64,000 bases of DNA. Source: Zingiber officinale (lineage: Eukaryota > Streptophyta > Magnoliopsida > Zingiberales > Zingiberaceae). A model generated the notes under the pieces. It saw nothing but the letters and a program-made list of their open reading frames with translations. It had not been told where the DNA came from and made no database searches. The translations under genes were made by a program, and so were the position numbers. This document shows positions 45,274 through 57,805 of the stretch, piece after piece (positions within the stretch are counted from its first letter, which is position 1; each line of letters begins with the position of its first letter). Where the stretch lies: the NCBI RefSeq assembly GCF_018446385.1, contig NC_056002.1, forward strand, positions 39,507,671 to 39,571,670, given 5' to 3'.

Positions 45274-46171
45274 TGTTAGAATCTTAGGTTGGTTTTGATG
45301 TGGTCAACCAAGTTTAGTTAGGTCCTGTTGTATTTGATCCTTGTGTCTAAGTGCACAGGAGCTTAGGAACACAAGAAGTTGAGTGGAAGATGCAGCTAGT
45401 GAGAAGGGTGGCACGAGAAAGGAGCTGATGGGCTCGATGCATCTGAGGGACGAAATGCTGTGGAATAGTACACCAGTGGATGAGAAGAACGTGCGCGACG
45501 TTCGAGGGACGAGAAGTCAGGGAGAAAGTCTGCTCGAGGAGAAGGCCGGAAGATGTGTCCGAGTGAGCCCAATTCCAAATGATTGAAATCATCCAGACGA
45601 TCAGAGCAACGAAAGAACAAACAGAGCTGCTGAAGCTGCTGCAAGGCTCATCCAACGCTGTTGGAGGCGCCCTCACACCTTTATGGTGGAAGGCACCTTC
45701 AACTATTTGAAGGCGCCTTAGACTCAGCAAAAGTGACTGTTGGCGAAGATAAAACATTATCTTCACTTGCCTCGCTAGAGGCGTCTTCCACCTTGTTGGA
45801 GGTGCCTTCTAACTTCGGATAAGATTTTTCAGGGGCTATAAAAAGACCCTTGGAGTTAGGAAATATACAACAACTTCTGTATTTGTTTCCTAGCAACTTT
45901 CTAAGTGTTCAAAGTATGTAAAAGGCTTCTTTGCTTTTAACGAAGAAGATCTGCTGGTGCTTTTCAACACCTTAGATTAACAATCACTTAGGTTGTAAAT
46001 AAGTAAATCTCTAGCTTTTTACCTATTCTTTATTTTATTAGTTGTTTATTTATTGTTATTATAATTGTGCTATCGTGCTGCTAATCTACGTTGAAAGAAC
46101 GAGAAGGGTTTTTTTTATTTTATCTTATATAGACAATTCATCCCCTCTTGTCGGCCCTCGCTGCACCAACA
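45274..46171 (+). repeat. Isolated copia LTR, same family as 20097-20950
   Basis: It begins TGTTAGAATCTTAGG and ends CCAACA at 46171. It shares with the LTR at 20097 the segments about GTGGTCAACCAA, CTTAGGAACACAAGAA, the GGCGCC clusters, the CTATAAAAAGACC TATA region (near 45838) and the end TGTCGGCCC. No primer-binding site follows, so this is a solo LTR or a fragment. No matching 5-bp duplication is seen on its two sides. Confidence 0.8.
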
Positions 46172-46545
46172 CAAGCTGTCGAATTTGGCATACTGATGCT
46201 GTCAACTCCAAGTTGAGGTGGGGAGGGAAGAGGAGGGCACTTCGACTTCAAGAGATGAGAAAGAGCGACGGAGTGGAGGGGAGGGGAGGGCGACGAGAGC
46301 ACGAGAGGAGGGCTACTGCGAGAGTGACGGAGAGGACAGGAGGGTGGAGAGAGCACGGAGAGGAGGGGAGGGCGGCAAAATCATGGAGAGGCGATGAGTC
46401 GCGATGGATGGGTGAGGATTAAGAAATTAGGGATTCTAAAGGGTTCAGCTCGATTTATTCGGTTTAATCGAATAAAGAACTTTAAAACTGAAACTAAACT
46501 GAATAATTTGAAATAATCATTTTTTTTTAAAAAAAAATTATTGAA
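46172..46545. other. Purine-rich spacer
   Basis: A GGAGAGGAGGGGAGGGCG-like purine-rich stretch (46215-46420) followed by A/T-rich DNA. Open frames here are due to the biased composition. Nothing else is recognised. Confidence 0.45.
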
Positions 46546-46935
46546 TCAAATTTTTAAATTCGATCGATTTTGTTCGGTTAAATTAAAATTTTCCTCACCC
46601 CTAAGCCTAGACATTAACACGGTATTAGAGAGTGTAATGCTAACGATGAGGTTGAGGTAGTTAGTTCGCAAGCGTGGCGCGAGACCATGCTCTAACATCT
46701 CGTGCCAGACCTCATTCCACAATTGCTTACCTCCGTTATAGACATAATTAACTTGTAATGGTAACCCCAGTGTGGAGGAGACATTGATTCGGTCGTGATA
46801 ACTATAGTTGAGAGCGGCCATGTTGACAACTATATTTCTGAGGGAGGGAGCTTCATCATAGAGGGAGTGACAATGATCGCAATCACGGTCGTGATCGAAA
46901 GTTTGTGCTAAGATAGCGGGAGCCAGATTGTGCAT
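46546..46935 (-). pseudogene. Cytokinin dehydrogenase (CKX) fragment, degraded
   Basis: A 129-codon open frame on the minus strand resembles a central piece of the FAD-binding domain of cytokinin oxidase/dehydrogenase, which degrades cytokinin. CHSLYDEA stands where the family has GHSxxGQA (the His carries FAD), followed by IVVNMAAL, GGKQLW, EHGLAPR and LTVGGTLSN-like LIVSITLSNTVLM. The two key Gly before LSN and the Gly before His are changed, and flanking exons are absent, so it cannot work. The last 25 codons are unrelated A/T-rich sequence. The match is made by memory of the family and should be confirmed by search. Confidence 0.65.
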
Positions 46936-48418
46936 ATATGTTTTTATAATTCATTAACTTATTTTAAATCGGTTAAATCAATTTAATTTAATTAATTTCA
47001 GTTATAATTTGACTAAATCAAATCTAAATTAATCTAAATTTAGACCAACTACTTTTTATTTTCATACTTCTCCAATAAATTTTATTGGATCCCAATCTAA
47101 TTTTAATCCAACCCATTCATTTTATGTTTGATTCCTACTAAATAAAATTTATATAAATAATAATAATAAAAATTTGGTCTATAACTTTCATATAGAATAA
47201 AAAGAAGAAAAGAAAATGATATATTTTCTTAAATATTTCTTAACTCTTATAAATAATCTATTTAATCCAATTAAATTTGGTTCATCCAAATTAACTCTAG
47301 ACCAATATATTCTTTATCTTCTTACTTATCTGATGAATTTTATTTGACTCCAAATTTTAAATTAGTGTCTTCATTACATATTTAATAATTCATTTTATTT
47401 ATTTATTAAGTATCGTAATAATTATTTACTAATTTAAATTCTTAAAACAGGTGCTTTAAACCATTGAAGTTAGTTGGGTTGTTAGGATGAACATGTAGAT
47501 ATAATAAAAATAAAAAAATAAAAAATAAAAATACCAGTGAGAAATTTAAAAAATCTATACGTATCCTATTAATAAATATTTTAATTAGTTATAAAAAATA
47601 TTTAAATATAATAATAAATTGAATTGTTATATACAATGTACTCAATCAACAGTCCATTCAATATCGATACCAATTAATTTAGGGACGGACTGATGATGGA
47701 TTATAAATTGTTTTCATTTTCTATAACTTGTAATTAAACTGACTGTGAACACTGAACAGCACCTGGGACGAATGGTTATCATCTTTTTTGCTAATCCATG
47801 AACTTGTGTGCGTGGATGATTGGGATAGATCAATCATAGTCAACTTTAGCGTCCCGTGGTATTTTGCTGTTCATTGGTCAAAAATGGCATGCGACGACTT
47901 GATGCCTGCTAGTTTTTGGTTTCTTTTTTCACCTTCGGGACGTCTACGGCGCAGCAGCCAATCTATTTATTCTTAAAACGTATATAATATAATAGTAATA
48001 TATAAATCAGCAAAGTTATATATATATAAACTTTATTAAAATGGTGAAACTTCAACTAAAGTTGCTCTAAACTATTGCAAATTTAGTCACAAAACTGACT
48101 TTGAATAAAAAGAAGTATTTTAGATATTAAATTATTAATGAAATATTATTTTAATAATTTTAAATTAAGGATGTTTTATTTTTTATAAAATGAATAGCAT
48201 TCATATAATATTTTATCAGCATATTAAAAAAGCCAAAAAAAAAAAATATTAGTATTATTATGGTGAGAGTCCGTAGCAGAGAAAACTTTAAACTTTTTAA
48301 ATAATCAATATTTTGATATTCTTCCCAACACTGATTTCACTATCTTCACCATTTTAGCTGTAATAAATAACTTGTTGTTCATACATCATTCTGTAGACAT
48401 TACTTTAATTATTCGACA
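46936..48418. other. A/T-rich upstream region of the receptor kinase gene
   Basis: About 1.5 kb with no recognised gene. The last few hundred bases should hold the promoter and 5' leader of the kinase gene at 48419; a TATATATATAAA stretch near 48018 is one TATA candidate but is about 400 bp from the ATG. Confidence 0.4.
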
Positions 48419-51400
48419 ATGAGACGGAGGCGCACCGCCTCCGCCGCCGCTCTTCTCCTCTTTTTCACCGCCGCTCTCTTCTCGATCTCCGGGGGAGTCG
48501 ACACCTTAACTCCGGATCTGCCTCTCCTTGACAATGGAACCGCTGGCTTGGTCTCCGCCGGCGAAACTTTCCAGCTGGGCTTCTTCAGCCCCAACGGATC
48601 CACCAACCGCTACATCGGCATATGGTACAACAGGATCCCCGTCCAGACCGTCGTGTGGATCGCCAATCGTCGGAGCCCCATGACTTCCCGCTCGGGCAAC
48701 CTCTCTTTGACCGCAGCCGGGGAGCTCGTCCTCACTGACGGAAGCTCCGGTGTCCTCTGGACTTCCGGCGCGCCTGATTCGCCCCTCTCGAATCCCGTCG
48801 CGCAGCTCCTCGACGACGGGAACTTCGCAGTCCATGAAGCCGGCGGCGGCTCTGACGAATTCGCGTGGCAGAGCTTCGACTTCCCAGCGGATACCCATAT
48901 TCCGGGCATGATTGTGGGGCAGAGGAGGCTGAAGAATGGGACCGATCTTGGCATCAACATCACGGCGTCGACGAGCGATAGCGATCCGACTCCGGGTCCG
49001 TTCGTCTACGGCCTCGATCTGCGGGGAGACCCGCAGCTGTTCATTTGGTCAGGGATGCAGCAATACTGGCGCGCGGGACCATGGAATGGCCGGTGGTTCA
49101 GCGGTGTCCCGGAGATGGTGGACACAGCCAACGGACTCCTAAGGTTCGATGTCGAACCCAATCAGATGACCTACCTTCGCAGCGAGCAGTCTTCTGCCCT
49201 CTTGAGGTTCGTCATGCATTCCTCCGGCCACCTACAGCTCATTGTTTGGTTAGAAAATAGGCAATCTTGGAATACAATTTGGTATGCTCCCAAGGATATC
49301 TGCGATTCTTTGTCGTCCTGCGGCCCCAATGGTTATTGCCGCCAAATCATCACCCCGCAATGCGTGTGCTTGCAGGGGTTTCACCCGAGCAATCCCAGCA
49401 ATTGGCAACTCCGAGATGGGACGGATGGTTGCCTGAGGACGACGCCGTTGGATTGCCGGAATGGGACCGACGGGTTCCTCACCCTGAGAAACACCAAGCT
49501 ACCGGATACCTCGAGATCGATGGTGAACGCAAGCTTGACCCTTGACCAGTGCAGAGCTTCGTGCTTGAGCAATTGCGATTGCACAGCTTATGCTGCCTTA
49601 AACATCAGTGACAGTGACAGTGGCAATGGCTGCATAACGTGGACAACCAATCTGACCGATATCACAGTGTATCAAAGTGCCGTAGGACAAGATCTTTATG
49701 TCAGGCTTGCAGCAGCTGATTTAGGTGTGTTTTTATCGACTTTTGAACAGATCGAGATATGATGAAGAATAAATGTGCAACTTTGTACTGATACAATGAA
49801 GTTTATCTTCCAGTGCCTGAGCCCTCTGATCATCGTCGTCGGAATCGTTTCGCAGTTGTCATTGTCGTTCTTTCCGTGGTGATTGTCCTCCTTTCCTGTC
49901 TTGCTTTCTGCCTTTGGAGGAGGAAGAAGAAGAGAAGTACCATCAATGGTCACTGTTTTAACTAGTTTCAATTTGTTCACAATTACTCAGGGCATTGATT
50001 CATCACAGTTGTGTTATTTGTAATATGTAGGTGTTGATATTATTGAAGAAACAGAAGAAAGAGACTTAGACCTACCATTATTTGACTTAGGCACAATTAG
50101 GAATGCCACCTGCAATTTCTCTTTTCAGAACAAGCTTGGCGAGGGAGGTTTTGGTCCAGTATACAAGGTATGAATTATTATGACTAATTTTACAATTAAC
50201 AATTGTTTCATAAATCTTACTGTTGGTAGTGATTGAAATAATTAAGACGTCTAAAATGGCTGAGTGCAGGGTAAGATAGGGGAGGATCCAGAAATAGCTG
50301 TGAAGAGGTTGTCTAAGACATCGACTCAAGGTTTGGATGAGTTCAAAAATGAGGTGACATTGATTGCAAAACTGCAGCACAGAAATCTTGTTCGACTTCT
50401 TGGTTGTTGCGTTCAAGAAGAGGAGAGGATATTAGTCTATGAATACATGCCTAATGGAAGCTTAGATGTCTTCTTATTTGGTTAGTAAAATTCTTCTGTG
50501 CTCATTCCATTATGCATATATAGCTCCATTTGATTTAAGCCAAAATCATTTGATAATCAAATCAGTTCCTTCTATATATTGAGTCCCTAGTTATGTGAAA
50601 CCACAAGATATGCAAAGCTTCTAGTTCTTAAGTACCAGTAGCCCCTTTCCAGATAAAAGGAAGCGAGAAGCTCAATGATAGATTATTCCTAAAATTTGGA
50701 AAACCTTGAGCTTAGGGATTGATTTTTGGAATGTTCTTTTGGCTATTTTATGTTGTTTCATGGTTGAGTTTTCATCTAAACTCAAATTAAATTGACCAAA
50801 AGCTTTCCCAAAATTCAGTTAACAAAACCAGATAGAATACTTATAAAAAAAATAATTTACATGCCTTCTTTTTAAGAACAAAATACATGCATAAAACTAG
50901 GAATTGAGTGAATATTTTGGAGATGACAGGAATTACATGGAAGACCTGGAACTCTACCATAATTACTGACTAATAGTGCATTAAAAGTTGAACTCTACTC
51001 AACTTCATAAGATTTTCCTTCCATTTTTTTTGTCAACGGACGGTTAAGGGAACTTATTGAACTCTACTCGTAAACTCCTCGCAACAAGTGTTCTAACAAT
51101 CATTTTATTTAGTTACATGTCGCCTTCCTTGTATTAGATATTCAAGAACTTGGTCAAATAGTAAATAATATATTACTTTTTATTCAGATGAGGTTAAAGG
51201 CACTTACTTGGATTGGCGAACACGATATAACATAATAGTTGGAATCGCTCGAGGACTTCTTTATCTTCATCATGATTCTAGATTGAGAATCATCCATAGG
51301 GATCTTAAAGCTAGTAATATTCTTCTTGACAAAGATATGGATCCCAAGATATCGGACTTTGGCATGGCTAGGATATTTGGAGGGGACGTATCAGAAGCAA

Positions 51401-52082
51401 ATACCAAGAGAGTTGTTGGAACATAGTGAGTGATAGTAGTTGCGTTCATCTTTTACTTTATTATTCATAGTATATGATACAAGAAGAAATTAATATTTTT
51501 TTACAATTATTATTGCAGTGGATATATGTCTCCTGAGTATATCATGGACGGAATCTTTTCAATGAAATCAGATGTGTTTAGTTTTGGCGTGTTGGTACTC
51601 GAGATCATATGTGGTCAAAAGAATAGAAGAGTCTATCACACATTGCATCATTTGAATCTTCTAGGGCATGTGAGTACGAGAATTTTTATTTTTATTTTAA
51701 CTTTTATGTAAGCATTCCTCCCTTATTATTATGATTCTAACTCCAATTGCTTTTTTAGATATGGAACGCATGGAAGGAAGGCAATTGCTTAGATTTTGTG
51801 GACAAAAATATCGGCTATTCTTTTCCAGAGGCTGAGGTCTTGAGGTGTACAAAGATTGGACTTTTATGCGTTCAAGAACGAGCAGAAGATAGACCGACAA
51901 TGCCTTCGGTGTTGACAATGTTGGGTAGCACCGGGGATATTTCTCTCTTGCCGGAACCTAAGCAACCAGGTTTCTTTTCTAACCGACTCCCATTATCACA
52001 AATTTACTCATCATCATCAATGAGTAATCAGGACATATCATCTAGTAACAAAGTAACAATTACAAATATAGACGGTCGATAA
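48419..52082 (+). CDS. G-type lectin S-receptor-like serine/threonine protein kinase
   Basis: Seven exons with GT-AG introns: 48419-49724, 49814-49948, 50031-50167, 50270-50480, 51188-51425, 51519-51669, 51759-52082; 2502 nt, 833 residues, no stop. This exon pattern is usual for the family. Residues 1-27 are a signal peptide. Then come a bulb-lectin domain (about 30-180, with [15 protein letters not shown] and VVWIANR), the S-locus glycoprotein region (AGPWNG), an EGF-like Cys-rich part (CGPNGYC) and a PAN domain (about 345-430, [11 protein letters not shown]). A membrane segment lies at about 447-469, followed by RRKKKR. The kinase has GEGGFG (517-522), Lys538 in [14 protein letters not shown] (633-640), DFG (653-655) and YGYMSPEY; all key residues are present, so it should be active. 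Such receptors sit in the plasma membrane and act in defence or self-recognition; the ligand cannot be told. Confidence 0.94.
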
Positions 52083-53589
52083 GAGTTGACCATTTTAAAA
52101 TGTAGTATAATTTATAATGAAATAATACATTGTATGAAAAATACAAGTAAAAGTTATTTTCTTTTTTATTAAATGATTGACTACTTGATTCAAATGCTAT
52201 GTTGACTTTGGCCATTTCTCCATCTTGCAATCAAATTCCTTTATTCAACGAGGATTTCAACTTAACCTTTTTTTGCTTCCCTGAAATTCCAAGTTTGACA
52301 AAGACTTGGAAAAATAAGGGAAGTCCAAACATTCCAAATCGTTCATTCAAAAGACTACTACTTCTTCGGTTTGGCCATTTCGGTTGTCTAGTCAAACTGA
52401 ACCTTCCCCTGCAAGGGTTAAAGTCAAACTTTACAGCTATGGTTGACTTTGATTATCATTAGATTTTTATTCCTAAAATAAATGCATTGGTGGTTGCTTT
52501 CAAAAGATGGAGGTTGAAGACTTGAGTGCGTAATAAGGGATGATTTGTGGAAGTTGCTTGGTTAATTTACTTGGGTGTTTCGAGGGGCATTCTCTACACA
52601 TAGTGATTTATTAAATTCAGCACTCAGGTTTTTTTAAAAAAAAATCGCAAAAGGCTTACAATATTGTTGAAATTGATCGATTGACTCACCTTTCTCTACT
52701 AGTTTGATTGGCATGTCTAACTCGCTCGGTGCAGCCAACTTGACTGCTAGCCTTAAACAATCGAGCATGTCTAGTTCACTATGTGAGCTTGACCCACGCA
52801 ACTGATTCAAGCTCCGTAACTCGCTCAATTTGTTTAGTTTGTCTAAGCCATTTGACTCAATCAACCCATCTAAATTGAGTGTCTTAACTGGTTCGTGGGC
52901 AAAAGGTGATGGAGGGCTGTCTGATAAGGTGATGAGTAGGCAAAAGGTGGACGACAGAAAGGAAGAATTTCTTAATAGAGTGAATACTATGTAAATGAAT
53001 AGTGAAAATGTCAATTGCTCTTTCTAATGGAAATCATTTTTCTCTAAAAATAATACATTTGCTATAAGTAAAAAGAATTATTTTTATTGATTATGATTTT
53101 TTATTGCATCAAATATCTGAAAAAAATAAAATAGGTTTTTTTTTTAAAAAAACATGGAGCCTATTTTTTTTTAAAAAAAATATATTAAAAAAAAATCAAA
53201 TGGAGCCTAATTAATAGAGTGTTTAATAAGGTGGAATCAAATCGCTCCATATTATTCTCCTACTTGGGTGAGGACGCATTTTATTCCATCCATTTTATAT
53301 CTTAAAAAGGTGAAAATTTGCAATCTTCTATCAAAATATAATATTTGTTTAAAGTTATCATCTAATAATCAAAAATGAAAATGAACAAAACAAGTCAATC
53401 CAAACCCTAAATAAGACATGCTAATCAAGTTAGATCGACCAAAAAGATCGTGTCGCGCATGCCAAGTGGAACAATAGACTAGGTAGACCTAGTGGACTAG
53501 CAAATCAGTGGAGCTAATTAGGTCAAGCTTAGTGGGTTTGAGCAAGTCCAAGGAGTCACATAGGGCAAGCTGATTAGGTTGTTTGGGTT
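52083..53589. other. Intergenic region downstream of the kinase gene
   Basis: 3' flank of the kinase, then DNA with a weak repeat: at 52680-52880 motifs such as TTGACT, AACTCGCT and GTTTAG recur and give a minus-strand frame that looks like no known protein. At 53430-53590 similar AAGTCGAGC/AGGTTGAG-like words recur. Both parts resemble the decayed minisatellite at 59995-60910. No gene is recognised. Confidence 0.45.
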
Positions 53590-53597
53590 TGTGTAGA

Positions 53598-53757
53598 CAG
53601 TGGTAGATCCAAACAAAAAAGGAAGAGGGTGTTCAAAAAATAGAACTGGAGTTTATCTTCCTTCTGACTGCCCCTCAGATTGCAGTATACTAGTGAAATT
53701 TTCCGAGAACAAGGGGGTGCTCAAGTACACCCTCGCTCCCCCCTAGATCCGCTACTA
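53598..53757. mobile_element. 160-bp hAT-type MITE with perfect 8-bp target duplication
   Basis: Flanked by TGTGTAGA at 53590-53597 and 53758-53765. The left end is CAGTGGTAGATCC, the right end read in reverse TAGTAGCGGATCT; this is an imperfect inverted pair of about 13 bp of the CAGTGGCGGATC type known from hAT elements. There is no coding capacity. Confidence 0.85.
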
Positions 53758-53765
53758 TGTGTAGA

Positions 53766-55874
53766 TTAGACTGATTTAGCTAGGTTAGGCTATTGAGCTA
53801 GGTAGGTTGAGCAAGTTGATTAAGCTGAACAAACGGTTAGGGCCAAACAGGCCATTTGAGTCGAGTAACACGAATTGACTCAGTTGGGCAAAGGGTGGAC
53901 CAAGTCGAGTGCACCAATTAGGGCAAGTAGAGCAGTAGGGCCAAGCCTCCACAGACTCTTGTTAAAACTTGCTTAGCATAATCACCTTCTTTAATAACAA
54001 TTCAGGCTGGAACATCAAGAAGACAAAGAAATGGTTTCAACTGTTCCATATAGTCCGACCGGAACATCAGTTTACGACAAGATGTGCAGTAAATGCCAAT
54101 GGAACATGCCAAATAATAGAGTAGAAACTAAAACTGCAGTCAATTGCTGTCTTACTAAGACAAGTACACAGCAACGTGAGATCGATATATGAAATTTCAT
54201 ATGGTACATTAGTGAAGCATAGCGAAGGAATCGTGGAAGAGAAGCCGATATTAGTTGCAGTCAACCGATATTAGTCGCAGACAACCGAAGGGCATCAACC
54301 AGTCAGCTTCCAAAGTTGCAAGCAGCTTCGCAGATTGCAGAGTGGCACAAGAGCATCCTATAACTTGATCATAGAAAGGCCCCAAGGAGCGGAGCATGTT
54401 AACCATGAGGTTACAGAGGCATACAATGGCCGCCCACGCTTGAGGACCATTTCGGTATGTGGTTTAATTCCCACGTATTTGAGACATCCATTAGGCCTGA
54501 AGGTTTCACACACACAAAATAAAGTCACACATTCAAGCAAATATATTCTACATTTTATGCTTTCAACTTGAGCAATAAAAGCATCTGCGCATAAGAGTTA
54601 ACTAACTATTTAAAATAAAATGCATGCGACCAGAAACTCTTGTTGTTTCATTTTATTATCCTGAAGAATTATATTTGAATAGAAATTGTAAGAGCATTTG
54701 TTGATTTTAGTATTATCCAAACATGAATTGACTTGGAATGATTACTAAGAATTGGCAAAAATTTACTAAGAATTGGCAAAAATTTATCAGTTTGCATTTG
54801 GTTTTCATCAGCGTGGGAGCTGACAGTAATGAAATAACCATTATGGTAATTAAAATAATCAAAAATTAAGTTTTTAGCGATGGAAGTGTGGCATTGCTAA
54901 TCCAGATAAATAAGTGCAAAAAGCAGATTTAATGAAACACTTTTATCCCTAATTTCATTCATTCCATCTGTTTCCCTTGCAATTAGTTGAAATAATTACT
55001 TCGATCAGAGTCATTCTAAATCTGAAAGAGAGTATGGGTGGTGCAGCTGCTATCAAAATAAATTCAGAGGAACATAGTAAATTAAGATGTTACAATCTGA
55101 TGATCCATAAAAACAGTGTACTGATTAGTGATTATGGTTGTTGGTGCAAATCCAAATTAATACAATCTACCCAGCAAAGGAAGTATATAAGACAATGATA
55201 AATTGAAGAGAGAAGTAAAGAGTACATCTAATGCATCATTTTTATCCCCAATTTCTTATTCTATTTCCCTTAATTTCATCAGTTTCTTTTGATGCAGAAT
55301 AAAACCTTATACGTCTATCTCCGATTAGTTTGTATGCATAGATTGCCTTTTCAGTCCAAATGTTTAAAATAAAAATGGATGCATGATACATAGTAAAGGT
55401 CCACAAGGAATGATAAAACTCTTATTGAACATGGTTACTGTAATTCAAATATGTATGCTCATATGCTATTAGAACTAATTCAATAAAATAATGGTTAGGA
55501 CATTGCAGTACACTGATTAATAATTATGGTTTTCACATAAAGCAAAACAGTAGAGAATGCATTTGTAGGAGGTCATGAATGCATTGAACTGATCCAAACT
55601 TAAATACAGTAGCATAAGCTCAACAGACATGACAAGAAAATCAAGGAAAATAATGAACAACCAAAAGCACATATGGACTCTTACAGACATGCAGAATGCA
55701 CCTGCATATGTTTTCAACAGATGCATAAAGAATCAGGTAACTTCATTTGCTTGTTTTCAGTTATTGCAAATTCAATTATGTGTACGAGTATCATGCTACT
55801 TCAACCTAGAACATCAGTACCAAGAAGGAACTTGTTTTTACCTGCAAAGCACAAAATTTGTAGGCTTTGAAGAC
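53766..55874. other. Region between MITE and F-box gene, including the F-box 3' side
   Basis: More AGGTTGAGCAAG-like words up to about 53950, then ordinary A/T-rich DNA. The part near 55875 should contain the 3' untranslated region of the F-box gene. Several short frames (54335-54571, 54977-55198, 55629-55961) have no known relatives that I recognise. TACTAAGAATTGGCAAAAAT occurs twice in tandem near 54750. Confidence 0.4.
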
Positions 55875-57071
55875 TCAGAAAGAGTTCATCTCAAGGCAGT
55901 AAAACCTCCTCTTCATGAGCATCATGGTTGCTGTTCTGTATGGCTCCTCAAAGCATTCTGAGATCCAGCAACTATCTGAGAAGTCATTGGAAACTGTGAT
56001 GCTACTGCCCACATCCCTTGACCGTTCATCGCTTGGTTTGATAGCCAACAGGGTCGCACCCTTCAGCACCAACCCACAGGACAACTCGAGCTCGTGCGCA
56101 TACCATAGACGCATGCTTAGTGCAGGCAAAAGGGTACGCTGTGAGCTCCCGGATGCCACCAGTGGGTTTAGCCTTAGTTCTTGCAGCTGCTTCCGGTCCA
56201 TGGTCAGCACCCCCTGCCTGTCAGCATCGGTCAAAATCAAGGACTCCAAAGGTTCATGGTCGACCACAATGGGATGGAGAAGATAATGCCGTGCCGATGC
56301 AGCAATCAACGAACTAATAGTCCACACCACCCTCCGCTTCAAGCTTCCGTTGGTGTAGAATGACTCTGGAATGCTCTCATAGTCATCGCCTTCATAAGCG
56401 TCGTCAGAGCTGGGATTGAGATTGAGGTTTGTGGATTTGAGGGAGTTGGAGGATGAAGAGGCCATGGAGGTGGCGCCGAGAATGGCGCAGCTACGGATGG
56501 TGGATCCGAACTCGGCTCTCCACTTCAAGAGGACGCCGCCATTTTTACCAAGCTCACCGTCAGGAAGCTCGATACGGAGTCGCCGGATTTCCCTGAAGTT
56601 CTTCAACACCTCGCTCGGCGAGTGGTGGGCGACGTCGGGTGACGGCGGCGAGGAAGAGGAGGACGAATGTGACGACGCCCTGGAGGCAGATGCAGACGCG
56701 GGGGAGAGGATCTGCCCAAGGGCCTGGAGCGGCTTGACGAGACCACCGAGGAAGAGACGGGCGAGGTGGGACATGACGCTTCGGGGCTTCTGGCACACGA
56801 CGGCATCGGGCGAGGGGCAGGGGTCGTCGGAGATGACGCAGTCAACCCGGACGACGACGTCGTCCACGAGGGGGACCACGGCGTGGAACCGGCGCGACAC
56901 GACGCAGCACCGCCCCAACTGCTTGATGTCGCCGACCAGATTGAAGATCAAAAGAAGCACCGAATCCGGAAGCTGGTCGAAGTGGTCGATCGCCGGCGGG
57001 GGAGGCGGATCCGAACAGCGCGCCCGTAACCAGTCCAGATCCGCCGCAGGAAGAGCGCCAGAGGAAGACAT
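55875..57071 (-). CDS. F-box protein, At5g46170/At4g18380-like
   Basis: Single exon of 398 residues when the start MSSSGAL (57071) is used; an upstream in-frame ATG at 57113 would add 14 residues, but the family starts like the shorter form. The F-box lies at about residues 25-75 (HFDQLPDSVLLLIF, then LGRCCVVSRRF and VPLVDDVVVRVDCV). After it come a Ser/Pro-rich linker, the conserved IRRLRIELPDGEL, FGSTIRSCAILGA, a Ser/Asn-rich acidic part, and SLILTDADRQGVL. The end CFEEPYRTATMMLMKRR is typical. F-box proteins recruit targets to SCF ubiquitin ligases; targets of this group are not known to me. The length fits the family (about 395) and no defect is seen. Plus-strand frames over this gene are shadows. 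Confidence 0.93.
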   Translation of the reverse strand: MSSSGALPAADLDWLRARCSDPPPPPAIDHFDQLPDSVLLLIFNLVGDIKQLGRCCVVSRRFHAVVPLVDDVVVRVDCVISDDPCPSPDAVVCQKPRSVMSHLARLFLGGLVKPLQALGQILSPASASASRASSHSSSSSSPPSPDVAHHSPSEVLKNFREIRRLRIELPDGELGKNGGVLLKWRAEFGSTIRSCAILGATSMASSSSNSLKSTNLNLNPSSDDAYEGDDYESIPESFYTNGSLKRRVVWTISSLIAASARHYLLHPIVVDHEPLESLILTDADRQGVLTMDRKQLQELRLNPLVASGSSQRTLLPALSMRLWYAHELELSCGLVLKGATLLAIKPSDERSRDVGSSITVSNDFSDSCWISECFEEPYRTATMMLMKRRFYCLEMNSF

Positions 57072-57637
57072 AAGATCGGAAAAAATCTCCGAAATTAAGC
57101 CAAAACCCCTCACGAGAAGATCGAAAACCCTAGAGAGGTTCGATCAGAGGTTTGACGAAGCAGAGGAGAGGGGATTGAAAGAAGAATCGAATTTTGTTAT
57201 CGCTGCCAAAGCGAGCGAGACGGACGATCAAGGAAGACGTAAAAGAAAATTGCAGTTTGCCCCACATTTTTACTATTGTTTACAAATCATCCTTCGAAAT
57301 TCTCAAAATGATAATATGCCCCCATGGTTTTCTGTCCTGTTCATATTGACCCTCAAAAATTTTAGACGTAACAGAGGAGCCCTGCACATTTGACCTATTT
57401 TACAGGAAAAGTATTTTCCACTATGTTTTGAGCTTCCATAAGCATTATGTCCTTGTTATGCTCTATAGAACTGAGTTTAGTCAATTCATGTGGCTTTTGT
57501 CGAGCATCTAGTCATTCACATATTGATAGTTCTCGATAATGATTCCAAGCAACGCTCGATCTACCGGCATCAAGTACCATCAACCTAACTAATTAAGGCC
57601 TTGATGTCGTTATAGCGCATTACTTGTCTTTACGATC
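57072..57637 (-). promoter_or_regulatory. 5' leader and upstream region of the F-box gene
   Basis: GA-rich sequence upstream of the F-box ATG up to about 57250, then A/T-rich DNA. No clear TATA box was assigned. From 57420 on there is no recognised feature until the SINE. Confidence 0.4.
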
Positions 57638-57655
57638 ATGTTAGAGGTGACATGA

Positions 57656-57805
57656 TTAGATGAGTCTAGTAGTTAGCACATGAAGTGTTGTCATCATGAG
57701 GTCTGAGGTTCAAATCTTGACAAAGTCGAGGTAAATGTCTCTCTTATGTGCCCTGAGACTAGTTGACGGGGACATTGGGGACGAACGTATTCACCTTTTG
57801 TCACT
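57656..57805 (+). mobile_element. Short SINE with perfect 18-bp target duplication
   Basis: Flanked by ATGTTAGAGGTGACATGA at 57638-57655 and 57806-57823. The head has AGTAGTTAGCACATGAAGTG and a box-B-like GAGGTTCAAATC. The end is TTCACCTTTTGTCACT. Compared with the copy at 19508-19731 the middle of the body is missing, so this is an internally deleted member of the same family. Confidence 0.87.

Noticed and set aside
48506-48963. Minus-strand frames over the receptor kinase first exon
   Set aside because: Shadows of a G/C-rich exon.
52634-53014. 126-codon minus-strand frame
   Set aside because: Built on a degenerate repeat (Leu/Ser/Asp-rich); no homology recognised.
56416-57393. 325-codon plus-strand frame
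   Set aside because: It lies antisense over the F-box gene and follows its codon bias; no known protein features.
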